64,000 nucleotides of DNA, taken from NCBI GenBank assembly GCA_002726915.1, contig PBSY01000074.1, forward strand, positions 1 to 64,000, written 5' to 3'. Numbering within the stretch: the first letter of the stretch is position 1; every line of letters starts with the position of its first letter. A model generated the notes under the pieces. It did not search any database. It had not been told where the DNA came from and saw nothing but the letters and a program-made list of their open reading frames with translations. Below, piece by piece: positions 9,811-17,633 of the stretch. Source of the DNA: Verrucomicrobiales bacterium (GTDB taxonomy: Bacteria; Verrucomicrobiota; Verrucomicrobiia; Verrucomicrobiales; DEV007). Both the position numbers and the translations under genes were made by a program.

Positions 9811-10278
9811 TTAGGTCTCGGGAAACCCGCCTCCTTCGTTATTTTCTTCCATTTTTTTCAGCACAATCGACATGTCTTCAACAGACTCCCAGACGTGTAA
9901 AGCGACCAAAATCGGAGCTTCAGCCTGCACTGCGAGGGCAATAGAATCGCTCGGACGGGCATCAATTTCGACAATTTTTCGCGCCTCCAGCTCATTTTCT
10001 GCCTCCACGATCAGGCGGGCATAATAGACCGTATCTGAGAAATCGTTGATCACGACCCGGCTCACACGAGCGCCCAAAGCGATGAGCACATTGCCGAACA
10101 AATCGTGAGTTTGTGGGCGAGGCTTCGGAGTTCCGTGCATAAACATGTTAATGGCCGATCCCACAGCGTGGTCTACGTAAATAACGAAGACTTTTTCTTC
10201 GTTCCCGAGGAACACGGCAGACCCTGCGCTGGTAGCCAGCACATTCTTCACTTCAACTTCAACAACCGACTTATCCAT
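9811..10278 (-). CDS. Bifunctional nuclease (BFN/DUF151) family protein
   Basis: Protein of 155 residues in the BFN (DUF151) family, some members of which have reported DNase and RNase activity. The fold is indicated by IYVDHAVGSAINM near residue 33, the TYYARL-type strand (here VYYARLIVEAE), and the conserved IDARPSDSIALAVQ motif near residue 105. The C-terminal tail is charged (KKMEENNEGG). Catalytic activity is known only for some homologues, so nuclease function here is inference. Confidence 0.85.
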   Translation of the reverse strand: MDKSVVEVEVKNVLATSAGSAVFLGNEEKVFVIYVDHAVGSAINMFMHGTPKPRPQTHDLFGNVLIALGARVSRVVINDFSDTVYYARLIVEAENELEARKIVEIDARPSDSIALAVQAEAPILVALHVWESVEDMSIVLKKMEENNEGGGFPET

Positions 10279-10357
10279 CGTTTCTTAATCTCCTACTATC
10301 GCGAGCGATACCTCGCTTGGCAAACGGCGACTTTATCAGCGCTTTGCGCTTGAAGCT

Positions 10358-10909
10358 TCACTCCGGGATTGGTGCTCGGTCTTGCTCGGCGAGGAAGGCC
10401 CGATGTTCAGCTGAGACTTTTATATACTTTTCAGCCCATTCTTTGATGCCTTTTTGTTCATTGATACTCAATGACTTAACGATTTTTCCTGGGGTTCCTA
10501 CGACGAGCGATCCCGGAGGCACCTCCACTCCACGGGTCACCACCGTTCCAGCTGCGACGATGCTGCGAGCCCCAATCCGTGCGCCGTCCATCACGATCGC
10601 TCCCATCCCAATAAGGACCTCGTCTTCCACCTCGCAAGCGTGCAACAAAGCCCTGTGTCCGACCGTGACATACTCCCCGACTCTGGTGCCGAGATCACTC
10701 GCCAAGTGGATTACCGTACCGTCCTGAATGTTGCTGCCCTTACCCACTTGGATAGCCTCGATATCACCTCGCAAAATACATCCATACCAGACGCTAGAAA
10801 ACTCCTCCAACGTCACATTGCCCAGAACGTCCGCTCCCGGCGCGACGAACGCAGTTGTGTGTATGTTAGTTTGATTACGGAGGTGAGTACAGATAGTTTC
10901 GGAGCTCAT
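10358..10909 (-). CDS. Gamma-carbonic anhydrase-like left-handed beta-helix protein
   Basis: Hexapeptide-repeat protein of 183 residues related to gamma-carbonic anhydrases (YrdA/CaiE type), expected to form a trimer with metal between subunits. Repeats with the pattern V-x-x-G-x-x-I are visible from about residue 20 (ADVLGNVTL, YGCILRGD, GSNIQDGTVIH). The candidate metal-binding His residues are in TVIHLA and the VGHRALLHACEV stretch. The C-terminal helix is typical. The substrate is uncertain: many YrdA-like proteins lack measurable carbonic anhydrase activity. Confidence 0.87.
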   Translation of the reverse strand: MSSETICTHLRNQTNIHTTAFVAPGADVLGNVTLEEFSSVWYGCILRGDIEAIQVGKGSNIQDGTVIHLASDLGTRVGEYVTVGHRALLHACEVEDEVLIGMGAIVMDGARIGARSIVAAGTVVTRGVEVPPGSLVVGTPGKIVKSLSINEQKGIKEWAEKYIKVSAEHRAFLAEQDRAPIPE

Positions 10910-11021
10910 GAGAAAGCGTGATATTACAACTAAAAGAGACAGAGACCCTAAAAATTAAACTTGCTAAACTAATTTTTACTTCTTAGTAAAGAGGTGATAA
11001 GAAGCTAGAACCGTTGATCCG

Positions 11022-11046
11022 CGGAGGATTCAGGCTGATTCCTCCG
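11022..11046 (+). promoter_or_regulatory. Stem-loop in the HU leader
   Basis: A perfect 7-bp inverted repeat, CGGAGGA and TCCTCCG with an 11-base loop, lies about 48 bases before the HU start codon. No U-tract follows it, so it is not a typical terminator. It could be a leader-RNA structure or a protein-binding site. No function is known. Confidence 0.4.
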
Positions 11047-11093
11047 TGAAAAACGGCTATATTATTCGTTTGACCCAAACTACCAAAATTACG

Positions 11094-11369
11094 ATGAACA
11101 AGGGAGAACTCATTGAAGCAGTACAATCCACCCTCGGCGAAGAAACCTCCAAGAAGGGCGCCGAAGCAGCAGTAAAAGCTGTGCTCGAAAACATCGCCTC
11201 TGGCGTTAAAAAAGACGGTAGCGTTCAGCTGCTCGGCTTCGGTACTTTCGAAGTCCGCAATCGCTCCGCTCGCACCGGCCGCAACCCGAAGACTGGCGAA
11301 ACTATCCAAATCGCCGCTTCGAAGACGGTTGGTTTCAAGCCTTCCTCCGCTCTTAAAAATTCTTTGTAA
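11094..11369 (+). CDS. hup: HU-family DNA-binding protein
   Basis: Small histone-like nucleoid protein of 91 residues that bends DNA as a dimer. The start is set at MNKGELIEAV, the canonical HU N-terminus; the frame continues 16 codons upstream but that part is not conserved. The hallmark GFGTFEVRNRSARTGRNPKTGE, the beta-arm with the intercalating Pro, and the closing FKPSSALKNSL are all present. A strong intrinsic terminator follows directly, so it is probably monocistronic. Confidence 0.95.
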   Translation: MNKGELIEAVQSTLGEETSKKGAEAAVKAVLENIASGVKKDGSVQLLGFGTFEVRNRSARTGRNPKTGETIQIAASKTVGFKPSSALKNSL

Positions 11370-11407
11370 GAACGGATTAAGGATAAACCATAAAGTTATC
11401 ACTTCAA

Positions 11408-11439
11408 AAACGCGGCAGGAAACTGCCGCGTTTTTTTTT
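11408..11439 (+). terminator. Rho-independent terminator of the HU gene
   Basis: Perfect 8-bp GC-rich stem CGCGGCAG / CTGCCGCG closed by a GAAA tetraloop, extended by A/T pairs and followed by nine T residues. Confidence 0.95.
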
Positions 11440-11450
11440 GACCTTGGCGA

Positions 11451-11795
11451 TCAATCATCGACTCGGTGATCCATACGCTCAGGGACTGCCTCACACTTTT
11501 CCTGCCATCCCGGAAAATTCCATTGGTTCGGAAACCCGGCACATTGATCAGGCTTCACTTCCTGAATTCGGCAATCAATTCCATCGAGGAACTCGCAGGC
11601 TCCACCTCGCTGTTCTCGCAACGTCAAGCCACCCCGGTTCAACCGCAGGGCAGTATGTTTTGCGACGAAGTCATAAACGTTCATCTCGAGGAAATCAGCA
11701 ATGCGATTCACCTCTCGGTCGGTCAAGGGCACCTCTCCAGGCCACTGACAGCAGTTGGAGCATCGCTGGCAACGGTAAAACACGCCTCTCTCCAT
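11451..11795 (-). CDS. YkgJ-family cysteine cluster protein
   Basis: Small protein of 114 residues with the YkgJ (CxxCxxCC) zinc- or iron-binding pattern: CQRCSNCC near the N-terminus, and further Cys in GGACEFL, IDCRI and DQCAGFP. Homologues often act near flagellar, Fe-S or methyltransferase genes, but their role is not established. The ATG at 11795 is chosen. A TTG at 11828 would add 11 unconserved residues. It is convergent with the HU gene and separated from it by the HU terminator. Confidence 0.85.
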   Translation of the reverse strand: MERGVFYRCQRCSNCCQWPGEVPLTDREVNRIADFLEMNVYDFVAKHTALRLNRGGLTLREQRGGACEFLDGIDCRIQEVKPDQCAGFPNQWNFPGWQEKCEAVPERMDHRVDD

Positions 11796-12371
11796 GTTGT
11801 AGACACTCACGGAAGGAACGTTGCCCAATCCATAAAAAAGTCAGGAGTTTATTTTCGCCTGTCGATGTAAATATTTTCCCCGAAAACGGTGACTCCGGAG
11901 GCGGCAGCGCTACCCCGATCGCGAAGCACATTTATAAAAATGACACAATTATAATGAAGGCCACAAAATCGACTTCATGCCCCTACCCTGGCCACTGAAC
12001 AGACTGGTCAGGTGATGAACGTCCCCGTTTGACAACAACGACCTCATGACCTTTGAATCAAGCCGGCGCTGACTCAGAATCTGTGGTGGACGTGGCCGCA
12101 TTCGTGCCCGAGACTCCGTGGCGGCGTTATTTTCGTCCATTCGGAGGCTTACTGGCTCCTCCCACGATCAGACAAAATTCTGACCAACGTGGCCAAGTAG
12201 GCAATATGAATTCAAAACCCAAACCTAAGTTCCGCCTCCTTTAATGGCTGCGGATGTGCAACTAGTCACGTGTTTCGCCGACCTTCAATACTCTGCCCTG
12301 GGATTTCGCGTTTGCCCCTACCGCTCAGGCACAAGGGCCCGAAACCCTTTAACCATCCTTTAAAAAAAATC
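11796..12371. other. Long intergenic region before RNase G
   Basis: About 575 bases without a supported gene. Frames of roughly 60 codons exist on both strands (for example minus 11949-12140 and plus 12053-12244), but they have no recognisable motifs, and no ribosome-binding site was confirmed. A poly-A run lies just before the RNase G start. A decayed gene or a long leader for the RNase transcript is possible. Confidence 0.35.
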
Positions 12372-13994
12372 ATGTTCAGTAAAATTCGTAAGTTTTTTGG
12401 TCCCAAGAAATTAGCCGAAGGAAATAAAATTGTCGTTAACTGTGAGAAACTTGAAACCCGTGTAGCACTGCTAGAAAACGGCTCGCTGGAGGAATACACA
12501 GTAGAACGCTCCAATGAAGAAAATATTGTCGGCTCAATCTTCAAGGGAATCGTCCGAAATATCGAGCCGGGCCTCAACGCGATGTTCGTTGATATCGGTC
12601 TCGAAAAGAACGCCTTCCTCCACTTCTGGGACGCGATTCCCGAAGCTCTCGACTCAAGCCTCGAAGAGATTCAGAGAAATGGAGGGAAAAGCCACAGCAA
12701 GGCCCAGCAAGGTGGCGGCGGCAAAGGAAAAGGAAAAGGGAAAGGCCGTAGTAAGAATCGGATCCAGTCCAAAGACATTCCCAACCTCTACCCGGTCGGT
12801 TCTGAGGTGCTTGTCCAAGTGACCAAGGGACCCATCGGAACGAAGGGCCCCCGAATCACCACCAACATTTCTCTTCCAGGCCGCTACATGGTCCTAATGC
12901 CGCGCAATGACCAACTCGGCATCTCACGCAAGATCGACGACCCCAAAGAACGTGCCCGTCTTCGCAAGATCATGGGTGAAAAGCTGACCATCCCTGCCAA
13001 AATGGGGGTGATTCTTCGCACCGTCTCTGCCGGCCAGAAAGTTCGCTATTTTGTCCGTGACCTCGCTATCCTCCTGGATCAGTGGGATGAGATCGAAGAA
13101 GAGGCCGCCAACAGCAAGGCGCCCGCCTGCGTCTTTCGCGAACCCGACCTCATCGAGCGAACCGTCCGTGATTTTCTGACTGACGAAATCGACGAAGTCC
13201 TTTGCGACGATTCTGAAGCGGCTGAGCAGATGAAAGAGCTCATCGGTGTTATTTCACGTCGTTCCAAAAAGAGAATCCAATACTTTGAGACGCCTATTCC
13301 GATTTTTGAAAAGCTGGGCATTCAGCGCCAGATCGATGACGCATTCTTCCGCCAAGTTTGGCTACCCAGCGGCGGCTACCTCGTCATTGACGAAACCGAA
13401 GCGCTCATCGCTATCGACGTAAATACTGGCCGGGCCAAGAATCAGGACAAAATGATCCTGCAAACTAACCTCGAAGCTGCGGAAGCAGTTGCCCGCCAAT
13501 TGCGACTCCGCAACATCGGCGGTCTTGTCGTGATCGACTTCATCGACATGAGGGCTCGCCGTGATCAAATGGCTGTCTACAAGGTGATGCGCGAGCGCCT
13601 TAAGAAAGATAAGGCAAAGACCCAAGTTACTCAGATTTCGCAGCTCGGTCTGATGGAAATGACCCGCCAGCGCCTCCACGAAAGCCTCAACATCACGATC
13701 AATGAACCCTGCCACTTCTGTCAGGGGCGCGGCATGATCAAAAGCGCCGAATCCATGAGCGTGGAATTACAGCGGAAACTCAAAGGCATTCTTGCCAAGA
13801 ACGAGAGCCAGAAAGAACTCATCGTAATCGTTCACCCAGACGTTATGGAACGGCTTCGTACTCACGATGGCGAACTATTCGTGGAACTTGAGCGTCGCCA
13901 CAACGCCCGACTCACATTCCGCAGCGATGCGACCTACTATCGCGATCAAGTCGTCGTCGCCGACGCAAAAACGCAGAAAGAAATTCGAGATTAG
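12372..13994 (+). CDS. rng: Ribonuclease E/G family endoribonuclease
   Basis: Single-strand endoribonuclease of mRNA decay and rRNA processing, 540 residues, with no long C-terminal degradosome scaffold, so closer to RNase G. The start MFSKIRKFFG is preferred over an in-frame upstream start 34 codons earlier because it lies next to the conserved S1 region. The S1 domain (residues 35-150) holds a Lys/Gly-rich insert (HSKAQQGGGGKGKGKG). The catalytic DNase I-like region shows IDVNTG and VVIDFIDM with the metal-binding Asp residues. The Zn-link is CHFCQGRG. Confidence 0.95.
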   Translation: MFSKIRKFFGPKKLAEGNKIVVNCEKLETRVALLENGSLEEYTVERSNEENIVGSIFKGIVRNIEPGLNAMFVDIGLEKNAFLHFWDAIPEALDSSLEEIQRNGGKSHSKAQQGGGGKGKGKGKGRSKNRIQSKDIPNLYPVGSEVLVQVTKGPIGTKGPRITTNISLPGRYMVLMPRNDQLGISRKIDDPKERARLRKIMGEKLTIPAKMGVILRTVSAGQKVRYFVRDLAILLDQWDEIEEEAANSKAPACVFREPDLIERTVRDFLTDEIDEVLCDDSEAAEQMKELIGVISRRSKKRIQYFETPIPIFEKLGIQRQIDDAFFRQVWLPSGGYLVIDETEALIAIDVNTGRAKNQDKMILQTNLEAAEAVARQLRLRNIGGLVVIDFIDMRARRDQMAVYKVMRERLKKDKAKTQVTQISQLGLMEMTRQRLHESLNITINEPCHFCQGRGMIKSAESMSVELQRKLKGILAKNESQKELIVIVHPDVMERLRTHDGELFVELERRHNARLTFRSDATYYRDQVVVADAKTQKEIRD

Positions 13995-14012
13995 ATCTCC
14001 ACTAACTCGGCC

Positions 14013-14335
14013 ATGACGCAGAGGCTATTCAGGAATGTGTTTGGCCTATTGGCTGTGGCGTCTCTTCTCTCATCCCGTTTGGCAAAATCGACTTATTTCG
14101 TCACTCGAGCGAAGTCAACAACACCAGTCTCGATGATTCTCAGCTGATTTTTGAGGGGGAAGACCAGCGTCCTGTCAGGATTCGCTGGGGCTATGCCGGC
14201 GACCAAGCGAGACAGAGGTGCCTGCAATTCTTAAAAACTCGCGGCGAGAGTTGTCTCTCTGACTCGGGCCAAAGCAGGCCGGGTATCCTAAGGCCGGTCT
14301 GGATTCCCCCGCCTGCCCGGAGCCGGGAGAAATAA
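14013..14335 (+). pseudogene. Possible frameshifted secreted protein gene
   Basis: An ATG at 14013 begins a signal-peptide-like sequence (MTQRLFRNVFGLLAVASLL). The frame that then looks coding is a different one, open from about 14006 to the TAA at 14333. It encodes a hydrophilic stretch including FGKIDLFRHSSEVNN and LIFEGEDQRPVRIRWGYAG but has no start codon. A single -1/+2 shift near 14055-14070 would join a secretion signal to that stretch, giving about 107 residues. No family is recognised. Either a decayed gene or chance. Confidence 0.28.
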
Positions 14336-14420
14336 TTGACTAGATTTCCCGCGCGCTTCGTCAGTCTTGTGAAAGTTCGTTGTTCGTTGTATCCCCTTTA
14401 TATCCTCAATCTCGCCTATC

Positions 14421-15179
14421 ATGAACATTCGAGCCTACACGACGCTGCTCATTACATCTTTCTTCTTCCTCCCTGCTTTGCAGGCACAACTTCGACGCCC
14501 CGGCGTGGTCACGATTAAAAAAGAGGACCGAAAGTCCAGCCAACTTGTCAAAGAAGACGGAGTAATTTATCTCGAGGGCATGGTCGTCAATGACGTAGTT
14601 GTTCGTATTTCCATCGCTGCGCCAGCTTACTCGACGCTCGCGGCCGACCGATGGCTTGGGACCTTGCTCCCCAACCAAAATGCGATCCTCTTAGCCGTTA
14701 GCGAAAAAGCTTACCGGGTCCGCGCCAAAGCCAAGCAAGGCCAAATCGCTGGCTGGATCAGCAAAGGGGCTGTTGCTGGACTGCACGAGAGCTTCGAAAC
14801 CAATCTCCACGCATTTTATGATCGCTACGTGGGAGTCAAGGACCTGATTGACAATCATCAGGTCGCTCTTGGTATGACGCTCAGCGAGGTCATCGCGTCG
14901 ATAGGCCCCCCCGACAAGCGGAGTTCCAAGGTGACGGAGGAAGGGCGCAGCGATACTCTTGAGTTCATTGCCTATGAGAGGGTTCCCCGAACCGTGGTCG
15001 GTTATGACTCTTTTGGCGTTCCCTACAACACCACTACCTACGTAGAGGTCGAGTCCAGCCGCGTTACCATCGAACTTGAAAATAACACCGTCATCACGAT
15101 TGAGGATTCAGAGGGTGTCGATCTCAGCCGGAATGGCGGCACCCTCTCAGTTGTGCCACCACCGGTGTTTTTGTTCTAA
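14421..15179 (+). CDS. Secreted protein with SH3-like and SmpA/BamE-like regions
   Basis: Exported protein of 252 residues with a clear signal peptide (MNIRAYTTLLITSFFFLPALQAQ). The middle part (about residues 45-115, ending in AGWISKGAVAGL) looks like a bacterial SH3-like barrel. The later LGMTLSEVIASIGPPD motif, followed by strands YERVPRTVVGYD and RVTIELENNTV, matches the SmpA/OmlA (BamE) pattern. No exact family was identified. It probably acts in the periplasm or envelope. Confidence 0.65.
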   Translation: MNIRAYTTLLITSFFFLPALQAQLRRPGVVTIKKEDRKSSQLVKEDGVIYLEGMVVNDVVVRISIAAPAYSTLAADRWLGTLLPNQNAILLAVSEKAYRVRAKAKQGQIAGWISKGAVAGLHESFETNLHAFYDRYVGVKDLIDNHQVALGMTLSEVIASIGPPDKRSSKVTEEGRSDTLEFIAYERVPRTVVGYDSFGVPYNTTTYVEVESSRVTIELENNTVITIEDSEGVDLSRNGGTLSVVPPPVFLF

Positions 15180-15361
15180 GAAGCAGCGGCAAGTTGCGTT
15201 ATTTCTGCCCAAAAGATCGAGTTTCGGAAAAAAAACGCTTTTCCGCACGTAACCGGTTTTGACAATCTGCTGCGAGTGTTTCTCCTTGATGCACGGCAGC
15301 GATTTATGATTCCATCTACATTCTAAAAACCAACTAAATTTATCACCAGGCACAAAAGACT

Positions 15362-15985
15362 ATGGCACACGAACTACCCGAACTACCCTACGCCCAAGAA
15401 GGCCTCGAACCTCATATCGACTCGGCTACCATGGGCATCCACCACGGAAAGCACCACGCGACCTACATCGCTAACCTCAACAAAGCGTTGGATGGCAATG
15501 CTGAACTTGAGACCAAATCAATTGAGGATCTCATTTCGAATCTCGAATCCGTTCCCGAAGGAATTCGCGGAGCCGTTCGCAACAATGGGGGTGGCCACGC
15601 CAATCACTCCCTTTTCTGGTCCAGCATGAGCCCTAGCGGCGGCGGAACCCCATCTGGGGATCTCGCCAATGCTATCGATGCAGCTTTCGGCTCTCTCGAC
15701 GAATTTAAAGCAGCATTTAAAGCAGCGGCTCTGACACGCTTCGGTTCTGGCTGGGCTTGGCTCGTGAGAAAAGATGACGGTACCGTTGCGGTGACCAGCA
15801 CCCCAAACCAAGACAACCCGATCATGGGCGCCGCAGCCGGTTGCGATGGCAGCCAACCGCTGCTAGGCCTCGACGTCTGGGAACATGCTTACTACCTCAA
15901 CTATCAAAACCGCCGTCCAGATTACGTCGACGCATTCTGGAATGTAGTAGACTGGGACGCTGTGGCAGCACGTTTCGCAGGCTGA
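15362..15985 (+). CDS. sodA: Superoxide dismutase, Fe/Mn family
   Basis: Converts superoxide to peroxide and oxygen, 207 residues. Metal ligands are all present: His in [12 protein letters not shown], His in GHANHSLFW, and Asp and His in [20 protein letters not shown]. The NQDNP stretch and GGGHANH are more typical of Mn-type or cambialistic enzymes than of Fe-SOD, so sodA is preferred, but metal use is not certain. No signal peptide. A strong terminator follows, so it is probably transcribed alone. Confidence 0.95.
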   Translation: MAHELPELPYAQEGLEPHIDSATMGIHHGKHHATYIANLNKALDGNAELETKSIEDLISNLESVPEGIRGAVRNNGGGHANHSLFWSSMSPSGGGTPSGDLANAIDAAFGSLDEFKAAFKAAALTRFGSGWAWLVRKDDGTVAVTSTPNQDNPIMGAAAGCDGSQPLLGLDVWEHAYYLNYQNRRPDYVDAFWNVVDWDAVAARFAG

Positions 15986-16006
15986 TCCGCTTCATACACC
16001 GATTTT

Positions 16007-16041
16007 AAGGGGCGAATCTACCTGAATTCGCCCCTTTTTTT
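16007..16041 (+). terminator. Rho-independent terminator of the superoxide dismutase gene
   Basis: An 11-bp perfect stem AAGGGGCGAAT / ATTCGCCCCTT with an 8-base loop, running into a T-tract. Confidence 0.95.
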
Positions 16042-16198
16042 GGGCCTTTTCTCTGAATTTCGGCTGTCATATCTGAATCTAGCTGACTTTTAATGTATTT
16101 TGATATTCAACAATTTTGTAATCAGTTGGCGCCGATTTAACTGTTTGTTGGGTAGAAAAAAAGAAAATGAGTAAATTTGTCAAATTAGTCTTGAACAA

Positions 16199-16214
16199 CC
16201 ACTACATATTGTGC
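16199..16214. promoter_or_regulatory. NrdR-type box 1 upstream of nrdB
   Basis: The 16-mer CCACTACATATTGTGC matches the known NrdR-box consensus acaCwAtATaTwGtgt at 13 or 14 of 16 positions, depending on how the end bases are counted. It starts 224 bases before the nrdB ATG and is paired with a second box exactly 31 bases downstream, the usual three-turn spacing of NrdR sites. Confidence 0.65.
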
Positions 16215-16229
16215 ATTTTTATCTGCGTG

Positions 16230-16245
16230 CACCCAGATGTGGTGT
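16230..16245. promoter_or_regulatory. NrdR-type box 2 upstream of nrdB
   Basis: The 16-mer CACCCAGATGTGGTGT is a weaker match (about 9-10 of 16) to the NrdR consensus but is itself an inverted repeat (CACC...GGTG). Its start-to-start distance of 31 bases from box 1 is the main support. Confidence 0.5.
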
Positions 16246-16273
16246 TTGTGACGTAACGTCGGTGCGCTATGTA
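16246..16273 (+). promoter_or_regulatory. Candidate nrdB promoter
   Basis: TTGTGA, 16 bases, TATGTA. The match is weak. It abuts NrdR-type box 2, where a repressor would occlude the -35 element. A perfect inverted repeat GACGT-A-ACGTC (16250-16260) lies in the spacer. Confidence 0.3.
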
Positions 16274-16422
16274 AATTGTTTCTTTTCCGGATAATTACCC
16301 TTTTTTACAGGTGGTCATTAAAACTCTGGAAATTAAAAATTTACCAAACTTAGGGAGTGTAATCAGTCCCTGATACCGCATATAACCCGTTATTCCGAAC
16401 CTCAATACCTATCCGACACAAT

Positions 16423-17505
16423 ATGGAAAAAAGCTTCAAAATAGGAGATCGTAAATTTGTCCTGAATCAAGAAAAAGCAGAAGAAGCATTCTCTGCCAAA
16501 AGAGTTATCAACGGACGACAAACAGAAGCTTTCAATCTTTTGCCCCTCAAATACACGTGGGCCTATGACTTGTATGGCAAAATGAAGGCCAACCACTGGG
16601 AGCCAGAGGATATTCAGATGCAGAAGGACATCGAGCAGTGGCAAGGCAACGATCTCAGTGACAGCGAACGCTGGATCATTAGAATGGGTATCGGTTATTT
16701 TTCTGCTGCCGAAGGTATTGTAGGTGACAACGTGCTTCACGTTATCCGTGAAAAAGTAACCGCGCCCGAACTCAAACTAGTTCTCGGTAGGCATGCCCAC
16801 GAAGAGAACATTCACGCTGACAGCCTTCTCTACATGATTTCCTCTCTTGGAATCAATCCGCATGAGTGCGAAGCGATGTTTGAGCAAATCCCAACAATTA
16901 AGAAGAAGAACGAGTTTATCACTAATATTTCTCACGATGTTCGTCGCGAAATGGATCTGACGGACCCTGAGAACAAAAGGCTCTTCGCCAAGAACGTGTT
17001 TCTATTCGGCCAGTGCATGGAGGGCACTCAATTCTATGGTCTCTTCGGAATGATTTTGAGCCTTTATCGCCAAAACAAATTTCCCGGCATTGGTCAAATG
17101 TTTCGCTACACCCTGCGTGACGAATCCAACCACATCGAATTGCTCCGCAATCTCTTCATGGATTTGATCAGCGAGAACATGGAAATTTGGACTGAAGAAT
17201 TTAAGAATGAGCTCGTCGACACCATGAGACAGGCTATTGTGTTGGAGAAAGAATTCATCAATGATTGTCTCCCAGTTAGTCAGGTTGGTCTCAATGCTAA
17301 CGAATTCTGCCAATATATTGATTTCATCGCTGATCGACGTCTTGAGGGAGTTGGACTCAATCCTCTCAACCCCGGTGTTCAGAATCCCTTCCCATGGCTC
17401 GCTGAGACCATGGATATTAAGAAGGAAGCCAATTTCTTCGAGCAGCGTGTCACGGAATATCAGAAAGCCTCCGCCCTTTCTACCGTCGACGACGACGAGC
17501 TTTAG
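16423..17505 (+). CDS. nrdB: Ribonucleotide reductase small subunit, class Ic-type (R2c)
   Basis: Radical-generating subunit that pairs with NrdA to make deoxyribonucleotides, 360 residues. Metal ligands can be read: Glu97 (SAAEGIVGDN), Glu128 and His131 (EENIHADSL), Glu200 (CMEGTQF), Glu234 and His237 (RDESNHIEL). The first ligand is Glu, as in Chlamydia R2c, not Asp as in E. coli. The position of the radical Tyr122 is Leu135. Chlamydia has Phe there and uses a Mn/Fe cofactor instead of a tyrosyl radical. Overall similarity to chlamydial R2c is strong (IQMQKDIE, QNKFPGIG, NPFPW, EYQKAS). The C-terminal Tyr needed for radical transfer is present. Confidence 0.95.
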   Translation: MEKSFKIGDRKFVLNQEKAEEAFSAKRVINGRQTEAFNLLPLKYTWAYDLYGKMKANHWEPEDIQMQKDIEQWQGNDLSDSERWIIRMGIGYFSAAEGIVGDNVLHVIREKVTAPELKLVLGRHAHEENIHADSLLYMISSLGINPHECEAMFEQIPTIKKKNEFITNISHDVRREMDLTDPENKRLFAKNVFLFGQCMEGTQFYGLFGMILSLYRQNKFPGIGQMFRYTLRDESNHIELLRNLFMDLISENMEIWTEEFKNELVDTMRQAIVLEKEFINDCLPVSQVGLNANEFCQYIDFIADRRLEGVGLNPLNPGVQNPFPWLAETMDIKKEANFFEQRVTEYQKASALSTVDDDEL

Positions 17506-17517
17506 TCCCCATTTGCC

Positions 17518-17548
17518 GACACGGGCAGGTTTCATCCCTGCTCGTGTC
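17518..17548 (+). other. Intercistronic hairpin between nrdB and nrdA
   Basis: A 12-bp stem GACACGGGCAGG / CCTGCTCGTGTC with one G.T pair and no following T-tract. It may stabilise the nrdB message or attenuate read-through into nrdA. Confidence 0.5.
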
Positions 17549-17633
17549 GTGCCTGCGGACTAATACTTACTGAGACAATTCCCCGGTTTATATTCTCTAC
17601 GCCTAACCACTTACCGCACATTCCCATTCGCAC

